A stretch of 64,000 bases of DNA from Marinirhabdus sp050859505 (GTDB taxonomy: Bacteria > Bacteroidota > Bacteroidia > Flavobacteriales > Flavobacteriaceae): assembly GCF_050859505.1 (NCBI RefSeq), contig NZ_CP193934.1:3224001-3288000 (forward strand). The letters run 5' to 3'. Of the stretch, positions 28,148-36,340 are shown piece after piece. Under the pieces are notes generated by a model. The model was not told the DNA's origin. It worked only from the letters and a program-made list of their open reading frames with translations, and did no database searches. Each line of letters begins with the position of its first letter. The stretch's first letter is position 1. Made by a program: the position numbers and the translations under genes.

Positions 28148-30205
28148 TTAGGTGTCGGCAAAGATTCGTGTAAGATACGCTTCTTCTTTAGCTGAAAAAG
28201 ATTTCAATCGTTTTTGTACCGGCTTCTTTACATCAGGTTTCTTTAAAACTTCATCCAACAAGGCTCTGGAAGCACTTCTGAAACGCCAGTTATGATGTAC
28301 TGAAGCATTTATTAGATTATCAACAACCATTTCATTGTAATAGCCTAATTGATTGATATACTGAAAAGCTTTCTGTCTAATCTCGAAACTATAGTCGGGA
28401 GAAGTGTAGTTTCTTAACTCTTCTTTAAAGTTTTCTTTTTCCGAAACTCTATATTCTGAAGACACTATAGCCAATGCCAACCATACTAACCGAATGTTTT
28501 TATCCTGAAATCCTAGCACCCCATCCATTTTGTTGAGATAGGTTGCAATATCTTCTGGAAAATTAAGGCATACTAAATAGAGCGCAGCTTCCTGGGTGAT
28601 GTAACTGTCGTCCTCCAATAAGCTTTCAAATTCAGACTTTAAACTCATTGGAATTTCTGTAGCGGATAAAGCGATGGCCTGCCGCACAAAGAGGTTATTA
28701 CTTTCAAAACCCTTTCGGTACAAAGCAATGGATTGCTCCAAGGGCTCTCCTGCCAATTGCGAAATTGCTTCCTGCCCTATATAGTCGTCTGGAAAGGTAA
28801 GTGCCGTGGTTAATGGAATTTTCTTCTCTGCTAACGGAATACCAGCCAACCTAGCCACTTCAAAATAGGTATTGATGAACTGCGATTTCAGCAACGAATT
28901 AAAGGCTTGCTCAGCTTTAAAAGCGGTTTGTTGCAACCAGTCTTTTTCCCAGGCAGCTATATCGGTTCCTGTAACTGCCTTTACCTGGTTCACAAAATCT
29001 TCTGTTGACACGTTTTTAAACTTATATTTTTTTAAATAGGAAGCCACTGCATTTTTAAACGCTTCCTCACCTATTTGTTCTTTCAAGAGATGCAAAGCCC
29101 AGGCGCCTTTTTCGTAAAAAATTAAGGAGCTTGCCTTGGGGTCTAACAAAGATTGTCCTTTGCCTTCATCGCTTAACGCCTTCAATTGCTCTGCGCTTTG
29201 GTAAAGCTTCCAGTAATAATAGTCGTCGCCAAAAATTTCGCGTTCTGCTAACAACGCAAAATACGTAGCGAAGCCTTCCTGCAGCCAATGATGCGTTCCA
29301 GAAGTTTCGGTTACCAGATTTCCAAACCATTGATGCGCGAGCTCGTGTGCGTTTACGTTTATATAATTTCGATCGTTAAAACCTATGTCGTCCACAACAA
29401 AAGCTTCAGAAAATAAGGTGCAGGTGGTGTTTTCCATGCCTGCGTATAAAAAATCGCGGACGGGCACTTGTTTATAATTCTGCCACGGATACGGCACGCC
29501 GATTTCAGCTTCTAAAAAATCGAAAATCTCTTTGGTATGGCGGTAGGTAGGTTCAAAATTTGCGGTGTCTTTGGTGGAGAGGTACAATTCAATTGGGATA
29601 CCGCTTTTAGAGGTAAGTTCTTTTTTCTGAAAATCGCCGATGGCAAAGGCTACTAAGTAACTGGACATGGGTTTTTGCATGTCGAATGAAAAACGAGTAG
29701 CATCGCCTAAACTCTCGCTATTTTTTAATACTCCATTTGCAATAACCCGTCTACCGTTTGGAGCTATAATGGTTAAATCGAACTCAATCTTATCGTTCAT
29801 ATCATCAATACTTGGCAGCCAGTGAGAGGTGTACTTGCCCTGCCCTTGCGTCCAGATTTGATCTCCTGTGAAGTAGAGGGTTTGTTTGGGAATAGCTTCG
29901 TATTTGAAGGAAGCGGTATACGTGTTTCCTTTTTGAAATTTTGCCGTAAACCATATTTTGTCATCTGTAACTGAAACGTTCCCCGTTTTAAAATCTATTT
30001 CAGAAAGTTTCATTTTAATCGCGTCCAGAGAAACGCTATCTGTGTCTTTTTTTACTAAAAAAGCAACTCGAACATTTCCATTAACCATTTCCGAAGTAAT
30101 ATCAGGCTCGACCAATGCTGAAATCTTAGTGAAATCGACCACATCGGTTTGTTGGGAATAGGCGAACGTAGAAAGTAGAAAAACGAAAATAGAAAAAAAC
30201 TTCAT
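28148..30205 (-). CDS. M1 family aminopeptidase
   Basis: 685 residues with signal peptide (MKFFSIFVFLLSTFAYSQ). M1 hallmarks: YAGMENTTC (GxMEN exopeptidase motif, 255-263), zinc ligands in HELAHQW (287-293) and the third ligand E310 in WLQEGFATY. The C-terminal ~250 residues are helical repeats of ERAP/HEAT-like kind, which shape the substrate cavity. It probably trims peptides in the periplasm. Monocistronic on the minus strand. Confidence 0.93.
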   Translation of the reverse strand: MKFFSIFVFLLSTFAYSQQTDVVDFTKISALVEPDITSEMVNGNVRVAFLVKKDTDSVSLDAIKMKLSEIDFKTGNVSVTDDKIWFTAKFQKGNTYTASFKYEAIPKQTLYFTGDQIWTQGQGKYTSHWLPSIDDMNDKIEFDLTIIAPNGRRVIANGVLKNSESLGDATRFSFDMQKPMSSYLVAFAIGDFQKKELTSKSGIPIELYLSTKDTANFEPTYRHTKEIFDFLEAEIGVPYPWQNYKQVPVRDFLYAGMENTTCTLFSEAFVVDDIGFNDRNYINVNAHELAHQWFGNLVTETSGTHHWLQEGFATYFALLAEREIFGDDYYYWKLYQSAEQLKALSDEGKGQSLLDPKASSLIFYEKGAWALHLLKEQIGEEAFKNAVASYLKKYKFKNVSTEDFVNQVKAVTGTDIAAWEKDWLQQTAFKAEQAFNSLLKSQFINTYFEVARLAGIPLAEKKIPLTTALTFPDDYIGQEAISQLAGEPLEQSIALYRKGFESNNLFVRQAIALSATEIPMSLKSEFESLLEDDSYITQEAALYLVCLNFPEDIATYLNKMDGVLGFQDKNIRLVWLALAIVSSEYRVSEKENFKEELRNYTSPDYSFEIRQKAFQYINQLGYYNEMVVDNLINASVHHNWRFRSASRALLDEVLKKPDVKKPVQKRLKSFSAKEEAYLTRIFADT

Positions 30206-30281
30206 GGGGGTGTATTATTATTTTTCAGTAGCACAGATGCACTGTAGCACTTGAATATCGAGCAGATCTTTGTTCCAATTT

Positions 30282-30464
30282 TCAATCACGTGGTAATTTC
30301 AGTATAAAATTTTTAGAAGGCTTTTCTGGTTGCTCATTTGGCAATTGTTGGTGCCAGCGAATCATATCAAAAAAAGCATAAAAGCGTTCCCTAGGAGTTA
30401 ACGCCAAAAACGCCGCTTCTTGTGCCTTATTGCTTTCTTCTTCTGTTCTGAAGGAAATTTCCAT
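30282..30464 (-). CDS. Small conserved protein of unknown function
   Basis: 60 residues, acidic N-terminus and a central ALTPRERFYAFFDMIRWHQ. Short proteins with a LTPxERF.AF..M pattern occur widely in Bacteroidota, often next to nucleotidyltransferase genes, but none is visible here. It lacks signal or membrane segments. The ATG at 30464 is the only sensible start. Function unknown. Confidence 0.6.
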   Translation of the reverse strand: MEISFRTEEESNKAQEAAFLALTPRERFYAFFDMIRWHQQLPNEQPEKPSKNFILKLPRD

Positions 30465-30797
30465 ACGTAAAGATAGTAATTCTGAAATCGAAAAAATGAA
30501 ATCGAAAAAAATCTAACACTTTTAGCTCCTTCCCCCAGCGGCTAAAGATATCCAACAAATCTGGAGATGTTTGTTACGCGATTCGGGGGAAGAGCCTGCC
30601 CCGTATGTATTGCGGGGTGGATTTCAGCCTAACAATGTAAATTTTATTACAAAACTAATATTGCTGAAATTCGGAAGGGGGACTTTTGAAACCGAAATCA
30701 AATTCTTACTTGATAACCTATCTTAATTCTTTAGATTATTTTAATTTTAGCCTCAGCGATGTATGTGATTTCTCCTGCGTCGAAATGACTATTACTA
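30465..30797. other. Intergenic region before recG with GC-rich inverted repeats
   Basis: No ORF is convincing. It contains GC-rich inverted segments, for example CTTCCCCC (30531-30538) facing GGGGGAAG (about 30587-30594), and CCCCG...CGGGG near 30600-30620, resembling dispersed palindromes rather than a gene. No clear promoter for recG was identified. Confidence 0.4.
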
Positions 30798-33338
30798 ATG
30801 AAACCCAATTTCCTGCAAACTCCTATAGATTACCTCAAAGGTGTTGGCCCTAACCGTGCCGATTTGCTTAAAAAAGAGCTGGGAATTCATACGTTTCAGG
30901 ATCTGCTCAATCTCTATCCCAACCGCTATCTGGACCGTACGCAGTACTATAAAGTTGGGCAATTGCAACAGTCGAATGCTGAAGTACAGGTAGTTGGTAA
31001 AATCACACACCTTAAAACTGTGGAGCAAAAACGCGGGAAGCGCCTTGTGGCAAGCTTTCGGGATGAAACGGGTGTGATGGAGCTGGTGTGGTTTCGTGGG
31101 CATAAATGGATTCGGGAAAACTTAAAGCTGAATACACCGTATGTTATTTTCGGAAAAACCAATTGGTTTAACGGTACCTTTTCTATGCCACATCCCGAAA
31201 TGGAGCTACTCACAGAACACGAAAAAAGTCTGCGTTCTGCCATGCAACCCATATATCCTTCTACCGAAAAGCTGGGAAATAGCGGCATTACAAACAAGGT
31301 AATTAATACCTTGATGCAACAATTATTTACGGAAACAAAAAATGCTTTTGCTGAAAGTATAGCTGCACCAATTTTGCAAGCGCTTAAGTTGCTTCCCAAA
31401 AATGAAGCCTTGTTCAACATTCATTTTCCACAAAGTGCCGAACTATTAGCGAGGGCTCAATACCGGTTAAAATTTGAAGAACTTTTCTATATTCAGCTAC
31501 AATTACTGCGGAAGAATATGCTCCATAAAGCCAAAATTAAAGGCCATCCTTTTAACGTGGTGGGCAACAATTTTAATAGCTTTTTTAAAGAGCATTTACC
31601 CTTCAATTTAACCGAAGCACAGAAGCGCGTTTTAAAAGAAATTAGAGCAGATCTAGGCAGCAATGCACAAATGAACCGCTTGTTGCAGGGAGATGTAGGT
31701 TCGGGGAAGACCATTGTAGCATTTATGTCAATGCTACTGGCACTTGACAACGGTTTTCAGGCCTGCTTAATGGCGCCTACTGAAATTTTGTCAGTACAGC
31801 ACTACACCGACTTATTTGAATTGTGTAACAAAATGAATATCAGTGTTTCATTGCTAACTGGATCAAGTACTACTTCACAACGAAGAGAAATTCATAAAAA
31901 TCTTGAAAGTGGCGAATTACAACTCTTAATTGGTACTCATGCTTTGCTGGAAGACAAGGTGAAATTTAAGAATTTAGGGCTTGCGATTATAGACGAGCAA
32001 CACCGTTTTGGCGTCGCCCAACGCAGCAAATTATGGCACAAAGGAAGCCCACCTCAATCCTCCCTAAGGGAGGAAGCTCAAACAGTGCGTAAAAAGTATA
32101 TGACAGCGCGACCCTCTGCTTATAAATTACTGAAAGAACTGCAGCAAAAAAACAAAAAGCAATCCACGCAGGCGGAAGCAATATTATGGGAATGCCTAAG
32201 AACTAAAAAAATTGGTTATAAGTTTAGAAGACATCATATTATTGACGAATTTATAGTCGATTTTGTCTGTCTTGAAAAAAGACTGGTCCTTGAAGTAGAT
32301 GGTGGTTATCACAACCACCCAGAGCAAAAGGAAGCTGATGCATTAAGAACTGAAATTTTAAGAGAATTAAAATTTAAAGTAATAAGATTTACTAATGAAG
32401 AAGTAATAGGCAATATAGACGGAACGTTACAAATTATAGAAAATACATTAAAAAGCCTCCCCTCCGGGGAGGTTGGAGGGGCTATACCTCCACACATTTT
32501 AGTAATGACCGCCACCCCTATTCCCCGCACCCTCGCGATGAGTGTGTACGGAGATCTGGATATAAGTGTTATTGACGAACTTCCACCGGGCCGAAAAGAA
32601 ATTACCACCGTGCATCGCTATGATTCCAACAGACTAAAAGTGTTCCGTTTTATCCGTGATGAAATTGAAAAAGGACGGCAAATTTATGTGGTGTATCCGT
32701 TAATTCAGGAAAGTGAAGCGCTGGATTATAAAGATTTAATGGACGGGTATGAAAGTATTGTACGTGACTTTCCGCAGCCCACCTACCAAATCTCTATCGT
32801 TCACGGCCAAATGAAACCAGCCGATAAAGACTATGAGATGGATCGTTTTGTTCGCGGCGAAACGCAAATTATGGTGGCCACTACTGTAATTGAAGTGGGT
32901 GTAAACGTCCCGAATGCTTCGGTAATGATTGTAGAAAGCGCCGAACGTTTTGGTCTTTCCCAGCTCCATCAGCTCCGGGGTCGTGTAGGACGTGGCGCAG
33001 AACAGAGCTATTGCATACTCATGACCAGCCATAAGCTAAGTGCAGACGCCAAAACACGCCTGGAAACCATGGTCCGCACCAGCGACGGTTTTGAAATAAG
33101 CGAAGTAGATCTAAAACTTCGTGGCCCGGGAGATCTTATGGGCACTCAACAAAGTGGTGTTCTCAACCTTCGTATTGCAGATATCATTAAAGACACCGAA
33201 ATCCTTAAAATAGCACGTAGCTACGCTTTACAAACCCTAAAAGCAGACCCTACCCTTTCAGCTTCAGAAAACCACCCTATTAAAAGCACTTTTGCGCAAT
33301 TGGTGAAGTTTAAGAATATATGGAATTATATAAGTTAG
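30798..33338 (+). CDS. recG: ATP-dependent DNA helicase RecG with in-frame DUF559 insertion
   Basis: 846 residues against about 700 for normal RecG. RecG reverses stalled forks and branch-migrates recombination intermediates. Seen: N-terminal wedge/OB domain (to about 260), Walker A GDVGSGKT (298-305), motif II DEQHRFGVAQR (399-409), motif III TATPIPRTLA (571-580), motif V-VI ATTVIEVGVNVPNAS and QLRGRVGRG, and the RecG tail. Between motifs II and III, at residues about 420-565, lies an extra DUF559 domain (see 32052-32494). Removing it restores 700 residues with the normal join KGSPP-HILVMTATP. The frame is intact throughout. Confidence 0.95.
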   Translation: MKPNFLQTPIDYLKGVGPNRADLLKKELGIHTFQDLLNLYPNRYLDRTQYYKVGQLQQSNAEVQVVGKITHLKTVEQKRGKRLVASFRDETGVMELVWFRGHKWIRENLKLNTPYVIFGKTNWFNGTFSMPHPEMELLTEHEKSLRSAMQPIYPSTEKLGNSGITNKVINTLMQQLFTETKNAFAESIAAPILQALKLLPKNEALFNIHFPQSAELLARAQYRLKFEELFYIQLQLLRKNMLHKAKIKGHPFNVVGNNFNSFFKEHLPFNLTEAQKRVLKEIRADLGSNAQMNRLLQGDVGSGKTIVAFMSMLLALDNGFQACLMAPTEILSVQHYTDLFELCNKMNISVSLLTGSSTTSQRREIHKNLESGELQLLIGTHALLEDKVKFKNLGLAIIDEQHRFGVAQRSKLWHKGSPPQSSLREEAQTVRKKYMTARPSAYKLLKELQQKNKKQSTQAEAILWECLRTKKIGYKFRRHHIIDEFIVDFVCLEKRLVLEVDGGYHNHPEQKEADALRTEILRELKFKVIRFTNEEVIGNIDGTLQIIENTLKSLPSGEVGGAIPPHILVMTATPIPRTLAMSVYGDLDISVIDELPPGRKEITTVHRYDSNRLKVFRFIRDEIEKGRQIYVVYPLIQESEALDYKDLMDGYESIVRDFPQPTYQISIVHGQMKPADKDYEMDRFVRGETQIMVATTVIEVGVNVPNASVMIVESAERFGLSQLHQLRGRVGRGAEQSYCILMTSHKLSADAKTRLETMVRTSDGFEISEVDLKLRGPGDLMGTQQSGVLNLRIADIIKDTEILKIARSYALQTLKADPTLSASENHPIKSTFAQLVKFKNIWNYIS
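32052..32494 (+). mobile_element. DUF559 (Vsr-like nuclease fold) insertion inside recG
   Basis: About 145 codons inserted in frame. It encodes a DUF559 domain: STQAEAILWECLRTKKIGYK, FRRHHIIDEFIVDFVC and LEVDGGYH, the last two giving the acidic residues expected of a PD-(D/E)XK fold. The edges are marked by GC-rich palindromes: CCTCCCTAAGGGAGG at 32059-32073, and CCTCCCC...GGGGAGG near 32456-32473 followed by TTGGAGGGG. Host sequence is SPP before and PPH after. The palindromes, the endonuclease domain and the conserved-motif site suggest a homing-type element that has become part of the protein. Confidence 0.8.
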
Positions 33339-33375
33339 TTGTGAGTTGTGAGTTGTGAGTTGTGAGTTGTGAGTG
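33337..33375. repeat. Heptanucleotide tandem repeat after recG
   Basis: About five copies of GTGAGTT begin at the recG stop codon. Confidence 0.85.
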
Positions 33376-33534
33376 AAAATTAATTTTTATTCTATAGTTT
33401 GTAGCATACGTTTTTTATTCAACGTACTTACTAATTAAACGGGGTTTTCAATTTTAAGTTTCAGCATATATAAAAAAGAATGTGTTTTATAAGCCCTGTT
33501 TTTTTATCTTTACAAGGCTCCCCTATTAATTTTT

Positions 33535-34713
33535 TTGACTGTGACTGTCACTATTAAACCCCTTACCCACGGCGGGGAAGCTTGCTATGCTATTTTGTTT
33601 GCTTATGAGGTATCCTTAAAAGAACTGATTAAAGAGCTGCAATACGTACGCTATACGGCTACCCACAAATGCTTTTATGTGTTTACAAAAAACTGGAACC
33701 TGGAAGCACTTGAGCGTGCAATTTTGGCAAAAGGTATCACTGTTACCAAAGATCCTGCCCTCACCCAATCCAGTATAAAAATTCCTGTTCCTGTTATCGA
33801 GCAAGGCACTCATTTTATTTTAAAACCTATAGAAGTATATAGAAATTATCTAGTTGGATTGCGCCTTAGTAAAAGTACGGTGGAGACTTACAGTGTTTTT
33901 ATAAGTAACTTTTTCTTGTTTTTACACCAAAAACTTTTGACCGAAGTAACGAATGAAGATGTGCGGCTTTTTGTTGAGCAGCAGGTACGAGTTAAAAACT
34001 ATAAAATAAGTACACATAGACAATTGATTAGTGCTATAAAGCATTTTGCCACCTTACAATTAGACAGCAAGATTGACATAGATGCCCTACAAAGACCTTA
34101 TAAATCTAAGTACCTTCCTACTGTGTTAAGTACTGAAGAGGTACTGGAATTATTACGGGTAGCAAAAAATTTAAAACACAGGGCTGCGCTAGCATTATTG
34201 TATAGCAGTGGTTTACGTATTGGCGAATTAATCTCTTTAGAATTACATATGATAGATATAGACCGTAAGCAACTTGTAGTAAAGCAAGGAAAAGGCAGGA
34301 AAGACCGAGTGGTTGTGCTGGCTGAAGGATTTATAGGGCTGCTAAAAAATTATTATTTGACCTACCGGCCTAAGCAGTATTTTATAGAAAACCCTACGGG
34401 TGGGCCTTATAGTGCTGGGAGCATCCGTCAATTTATAAAAAGGTATGGCAAAGCGGCTGGTATTAGAAAAAATATTACGCCCCATACGTTACGGCATAGC
34501 TACGCGACCCATTTAATTGAAAATGGGGTTGGTTTGCGGTATGTACAGGATCTATTAGGGCATTCAAAACCGGAGACTACTATGATCTATACGCATGTAG
34601 CCAGAAAGGATCTATTACAGATTCAGAGTCCTTTGGATACGGCATTACAGAGCCTTGCGAAGCGGGATAAAGAGTTATTAAAACTCCCGTTTTCGGATAA
34701 TTTTAGCGGATAA
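33535..34713 (+). CDS. Tyrosine site-specific recombinase, presumed cassette integrase
   Basis: 392 residues. An unusual N-terminal ~90 residues precede a SAM-like core-binding domain (about 95-185) and a catalytic domain with the full set R228 (GLRIGEL), K253 (GKGRKDR), H317 and R320 (TPHTLRHS), H343 (LLGHS) and Y352 (TMIYTHV). The end LQIQSPLDTAL resembles the RSPLDAL end of IntI proteins, but the ~30-residue IntI insertion before the HxxR box is missing, so by domain plan it is XerC/D-like. Start TTG at 33535, or GTG at 33541. It points towards the cassettes and ends 28 bases before the first junction. Confidence 0.88.
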   Translation: MTVTVTIKPLTHGGEACYAILFAYEVSLKELIKELQYVRYTATHKCFYVFTKNWNLEALERAILAKGITVTKDPALTQSSIKIPVPVIEQGTHFILKPIEVYRNYLVGLRLSKSTVETYSVFISNFFLFLHQKLLTEVTNEDVRLFVEQQVRVKNYKISTHRQLISAIKHFATLQLDSKIDIDALQRPYKSKYLPTVLSTEEVLELLRVAKNLKHRAALALLYSSGLRIGELISLELHMIDIDRKQLVVKQGKGRKDRVVVLAEGFIGLLKNYYLTYRPKQYFIENPTGGPYSAGSIRQFIKRYGKAAGIRKNITPHTLRHSYATHLIENGVGLRYVQDLLGHSKPETTMIYTHVARKDLLQIQSPLDTALQSLAKRDKELLKLPFSDNFSG

Positions 34714-34718
34714 ACGTC

Positions 34719-34726
34719 TATATTTG
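34719..34726 (+). promoter_or_regulatory. Candidate cassette promoter (Pc) between integrase and first cassette
   Basis: TATATTTG is a perfect -7 box. It lies 6 bases after the integrase stop and 15 before the attI-like junction, pointing into the array. No TTG is seen at the ideal -33 distance. Confidence 0.45.
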
Positions 34727-34747
34727 TGTGTATATAACCCGTTACCA
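34727..34747 (+). other. attI-like junction
   Basis: ATATAACCCGTTACCA (34732-34747) precedes the first cassette; GTTACCA at 34741-34747 is the core. AACCCGTTA is shared with the right end of many array elements (CATATGCAAACCCGTTA), but there is no long hairpin, as expected for an attI rather than an attC. Confidence 0.6.
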
Positions 34748-34765
34748 CACATTTGAGAAAAACCA

Positions 34766-35209
34766 ATGTACAGACATTCAAACCATTCAAAAATATTCGG
34801 CACAGGTAGAATTGATGAAAAATTTCGTTCGATTTTCCAACGGCTTTCTCAAACAATCGAAAGTGAAACCGAGAACTATATTTTGAACGTAAATCCAACT
34901 GAATACTTGGAACATTTGGCTAATTCAAATCAAATGGAAATACCAATAATTAACTATGAAGACGTTTATGCAGATAGTTATGAAGATGATATTCCAATGG
35001 AATACTTTTCAGCCAGATACGATAGATTTGGAGTTGATAAAATCAAAAAAGAAATAATTCAATTTTTTATTCCAGTTAGCGGAAACGTTGACTTACTAAA
35101 TTATAGTCCAGCTTCGACTTTCTATCTTGGTGGTGGTGGAGATTTCAAAGTCAATAGTGATTCAATTTCAACAGAATTTATAAATTTCGATAACGATGGA
35201 CCTGCATAA
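34766..35209 (+). CDS. Cassette 1: N-terminal half of a frameshifted nuclease-like protein
   Basis: 147 residues of no known family (MYRHSNHSKIFGTGRIDEKF; acidic DVYADSYEDDIPMEYFSARY). The reading frame ends at TAA 35207-35209, but the next frame continues at once with coherent sequence (KKRFDSEVRGIRSNYDSLIS) into the ORF at 35260. A single missing base near 35205 would join the two into one protein of about 415 residues. So this is probably the 5' half of a broken gene. It is the first cassette after the integrase, where expression should be highest. Confidence 0.6.
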   Translation: MYRHSNHSKIFGTGRIDEKFRSIFQRLSQTIESETENYILNVNPTEYLEHLANSNQMEIPIINYEDVYADSYEDDIPMEYFSARYDRFGVDKIKKEIIQFFIPVSGNVDLLNYSPASTFYLGGGGDFKVNSDSISTEFINFDNDGPA

Positions 35210-35259
35210 AAAAACGATTTGATAGCGAAGTCAGAGGGATTAGAAGTAATTATGACAGC

Positions 35260-36012
35260 TTGATATCTGATATCGAAAAATTTAATAATTCCCTTAAATC
35301 TGCCTTAAATAGTGTTTTTAGTAAGCGTAAAAACGCACTACTGAACAAAAACAGCTTAATGTCTTCTTTGGGAGTTCCTTTAAAAAGAAAAAATTCTACT
35401 ACGAATACTTTTTCTGTGCCTAAACCACAACTGAAGGAAAAAATAAAAATTAGCAAACCAGTAGTGACAGAAAAAGGATTTAAACCAGAGCCAACTTTGA
35501 ATGAAGAAAGTTACCGACATATTTTAAAACTTATAAATGACGTTGGTAAGAATTTTGAGAGAATGCCAAGTGTATACAAAGGAAAAGGCGAAGAAGATTT
35601 ACGAGACCATATTCTAATGACTTTAGACCCAAACTTTGAACTTGGAAGTGCGAGCGGAGAAACATTTAATAAATCAGGGAAAACGGATATTCAACTAAGA
35701 TACGATAGTTCTGCCATCTTCATAGCTGAATGTAAATTTTGGAGTGGAGAAAAAGGTTATTTAAGTACAATTTCACAATTGTTAAATTACCTGACCTGGA
35801 GAGATACAAAAGCTTCTGTAATAATGTTTGTTAGACAACAAGATTTCAGTTCAATTTTAGAAAAAGTTAGGACGAGCACAGAAAATCACGAGAATTATTT
35901 AAGCTATGAAAATAATACTGATGAAAATTGGTTCAACTACCGATTTCATATCAACGGAGATAAAAATAGAGAATTAAAATTAGCAATACAACTGTACCAT
36001 TTACCGAAATAA
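35260..36012 (+). CDS. Cassette 1: C-terminal half, PD-(D/E)XK nuclease-like
   Basis: 250 residues from an internal ATG. The last half has restriction-endonuclease fold features: a Glu-rich helix GEEDLRDHILM near 110-120, Asp143 in SGKTDIQLRY and E157-x-K159 in IFIAECKFWSGEKGY. DNA cleavage is a reasonable inference; no partner methylase is present. Coding sequence extends upstream of the ATG without a start codon (DSEVRGIRSNYDSLIS), which shows that it belongs to the ORF ending at 35209. The cassette ends with GTGTGGTAAC, the complement of its GTTACCACAC start. Confidence 0.65.
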   Translation: MISDIEKFNNSLKSALNSVFSKRKNALLNKNSLMSSLGVPLKRKNSTTNTFSVPKPQLKEKIKISKPVVTEKGFKPEPTLNEESYRHILKLINDVGKNFERMPSVYKGKGEEDLRDHILMTLDPNFELGSASGETFNKSGKTDIQLRYDSSAIFIAECKFWSGEKGYLSTISQLLNYLTWRDTKASVIMFVRQQDFSSILEKVRTSTENHENYLSYENNTDENWFNYRFHINGDKNRELKLAIQLYHLPK

Positions 36013-36019
36013 AAACGTG

Positions 36020-36213
36020 TGGTAACAACGTATATATCTCATAGCTAAACAGTTGCTTAATCGAAGTTAAGGTATATTTGCAAGTCCGCCAAATTTTTTA
36101 ATTTGGCTTATTGATTAAAGAAGGTAATAAGAAAATTAAAAAATTCGGCTCGTGCTTAACCGAATAGTTATCGCTAATTTAGACGCTACGAGCCATATAC
36201 AAAACCGTTAGCC
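36020..36213 (+). repeat. attC-like element 1 (AT-rich class)
   Basis: From TGGTAAC to GTTAGCC. The outer arms AACAACGTATAT and CCATATACAAAACCGTT are imperfectly complementary. The inside has AAATTTTTTAATTTGG-type inverted AT repeats and ATTCGGCTCG. Confidence 0.75.
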
Positions 36214-36340
36214 ACAAGCTGAAAAAACTATCATCATAGAAGAAAAATTCGACATATTAATAGAAAATGAAATTCCAGAAGAGAGCATTCCGGAAATATT
36301 AAGAGGTGCTTTATTTTTTGAGAAAGTTAATGGAATTCCA

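Noticed and set aside
32052..32494. Intein in RecG
   Set aside because: No intein splicing blocks (no N-terminal Cys/Ser block or C-terminal HN-Cys/Ser); the domain is DUF559 alone.
35205..35220. Programmed -1 frameshift at A AAA AAC in cassette 1
   Set aside because: The in-frame TAA comes before the slippery codons, so ribosomes would stop first; a mutation is the simpler reading.
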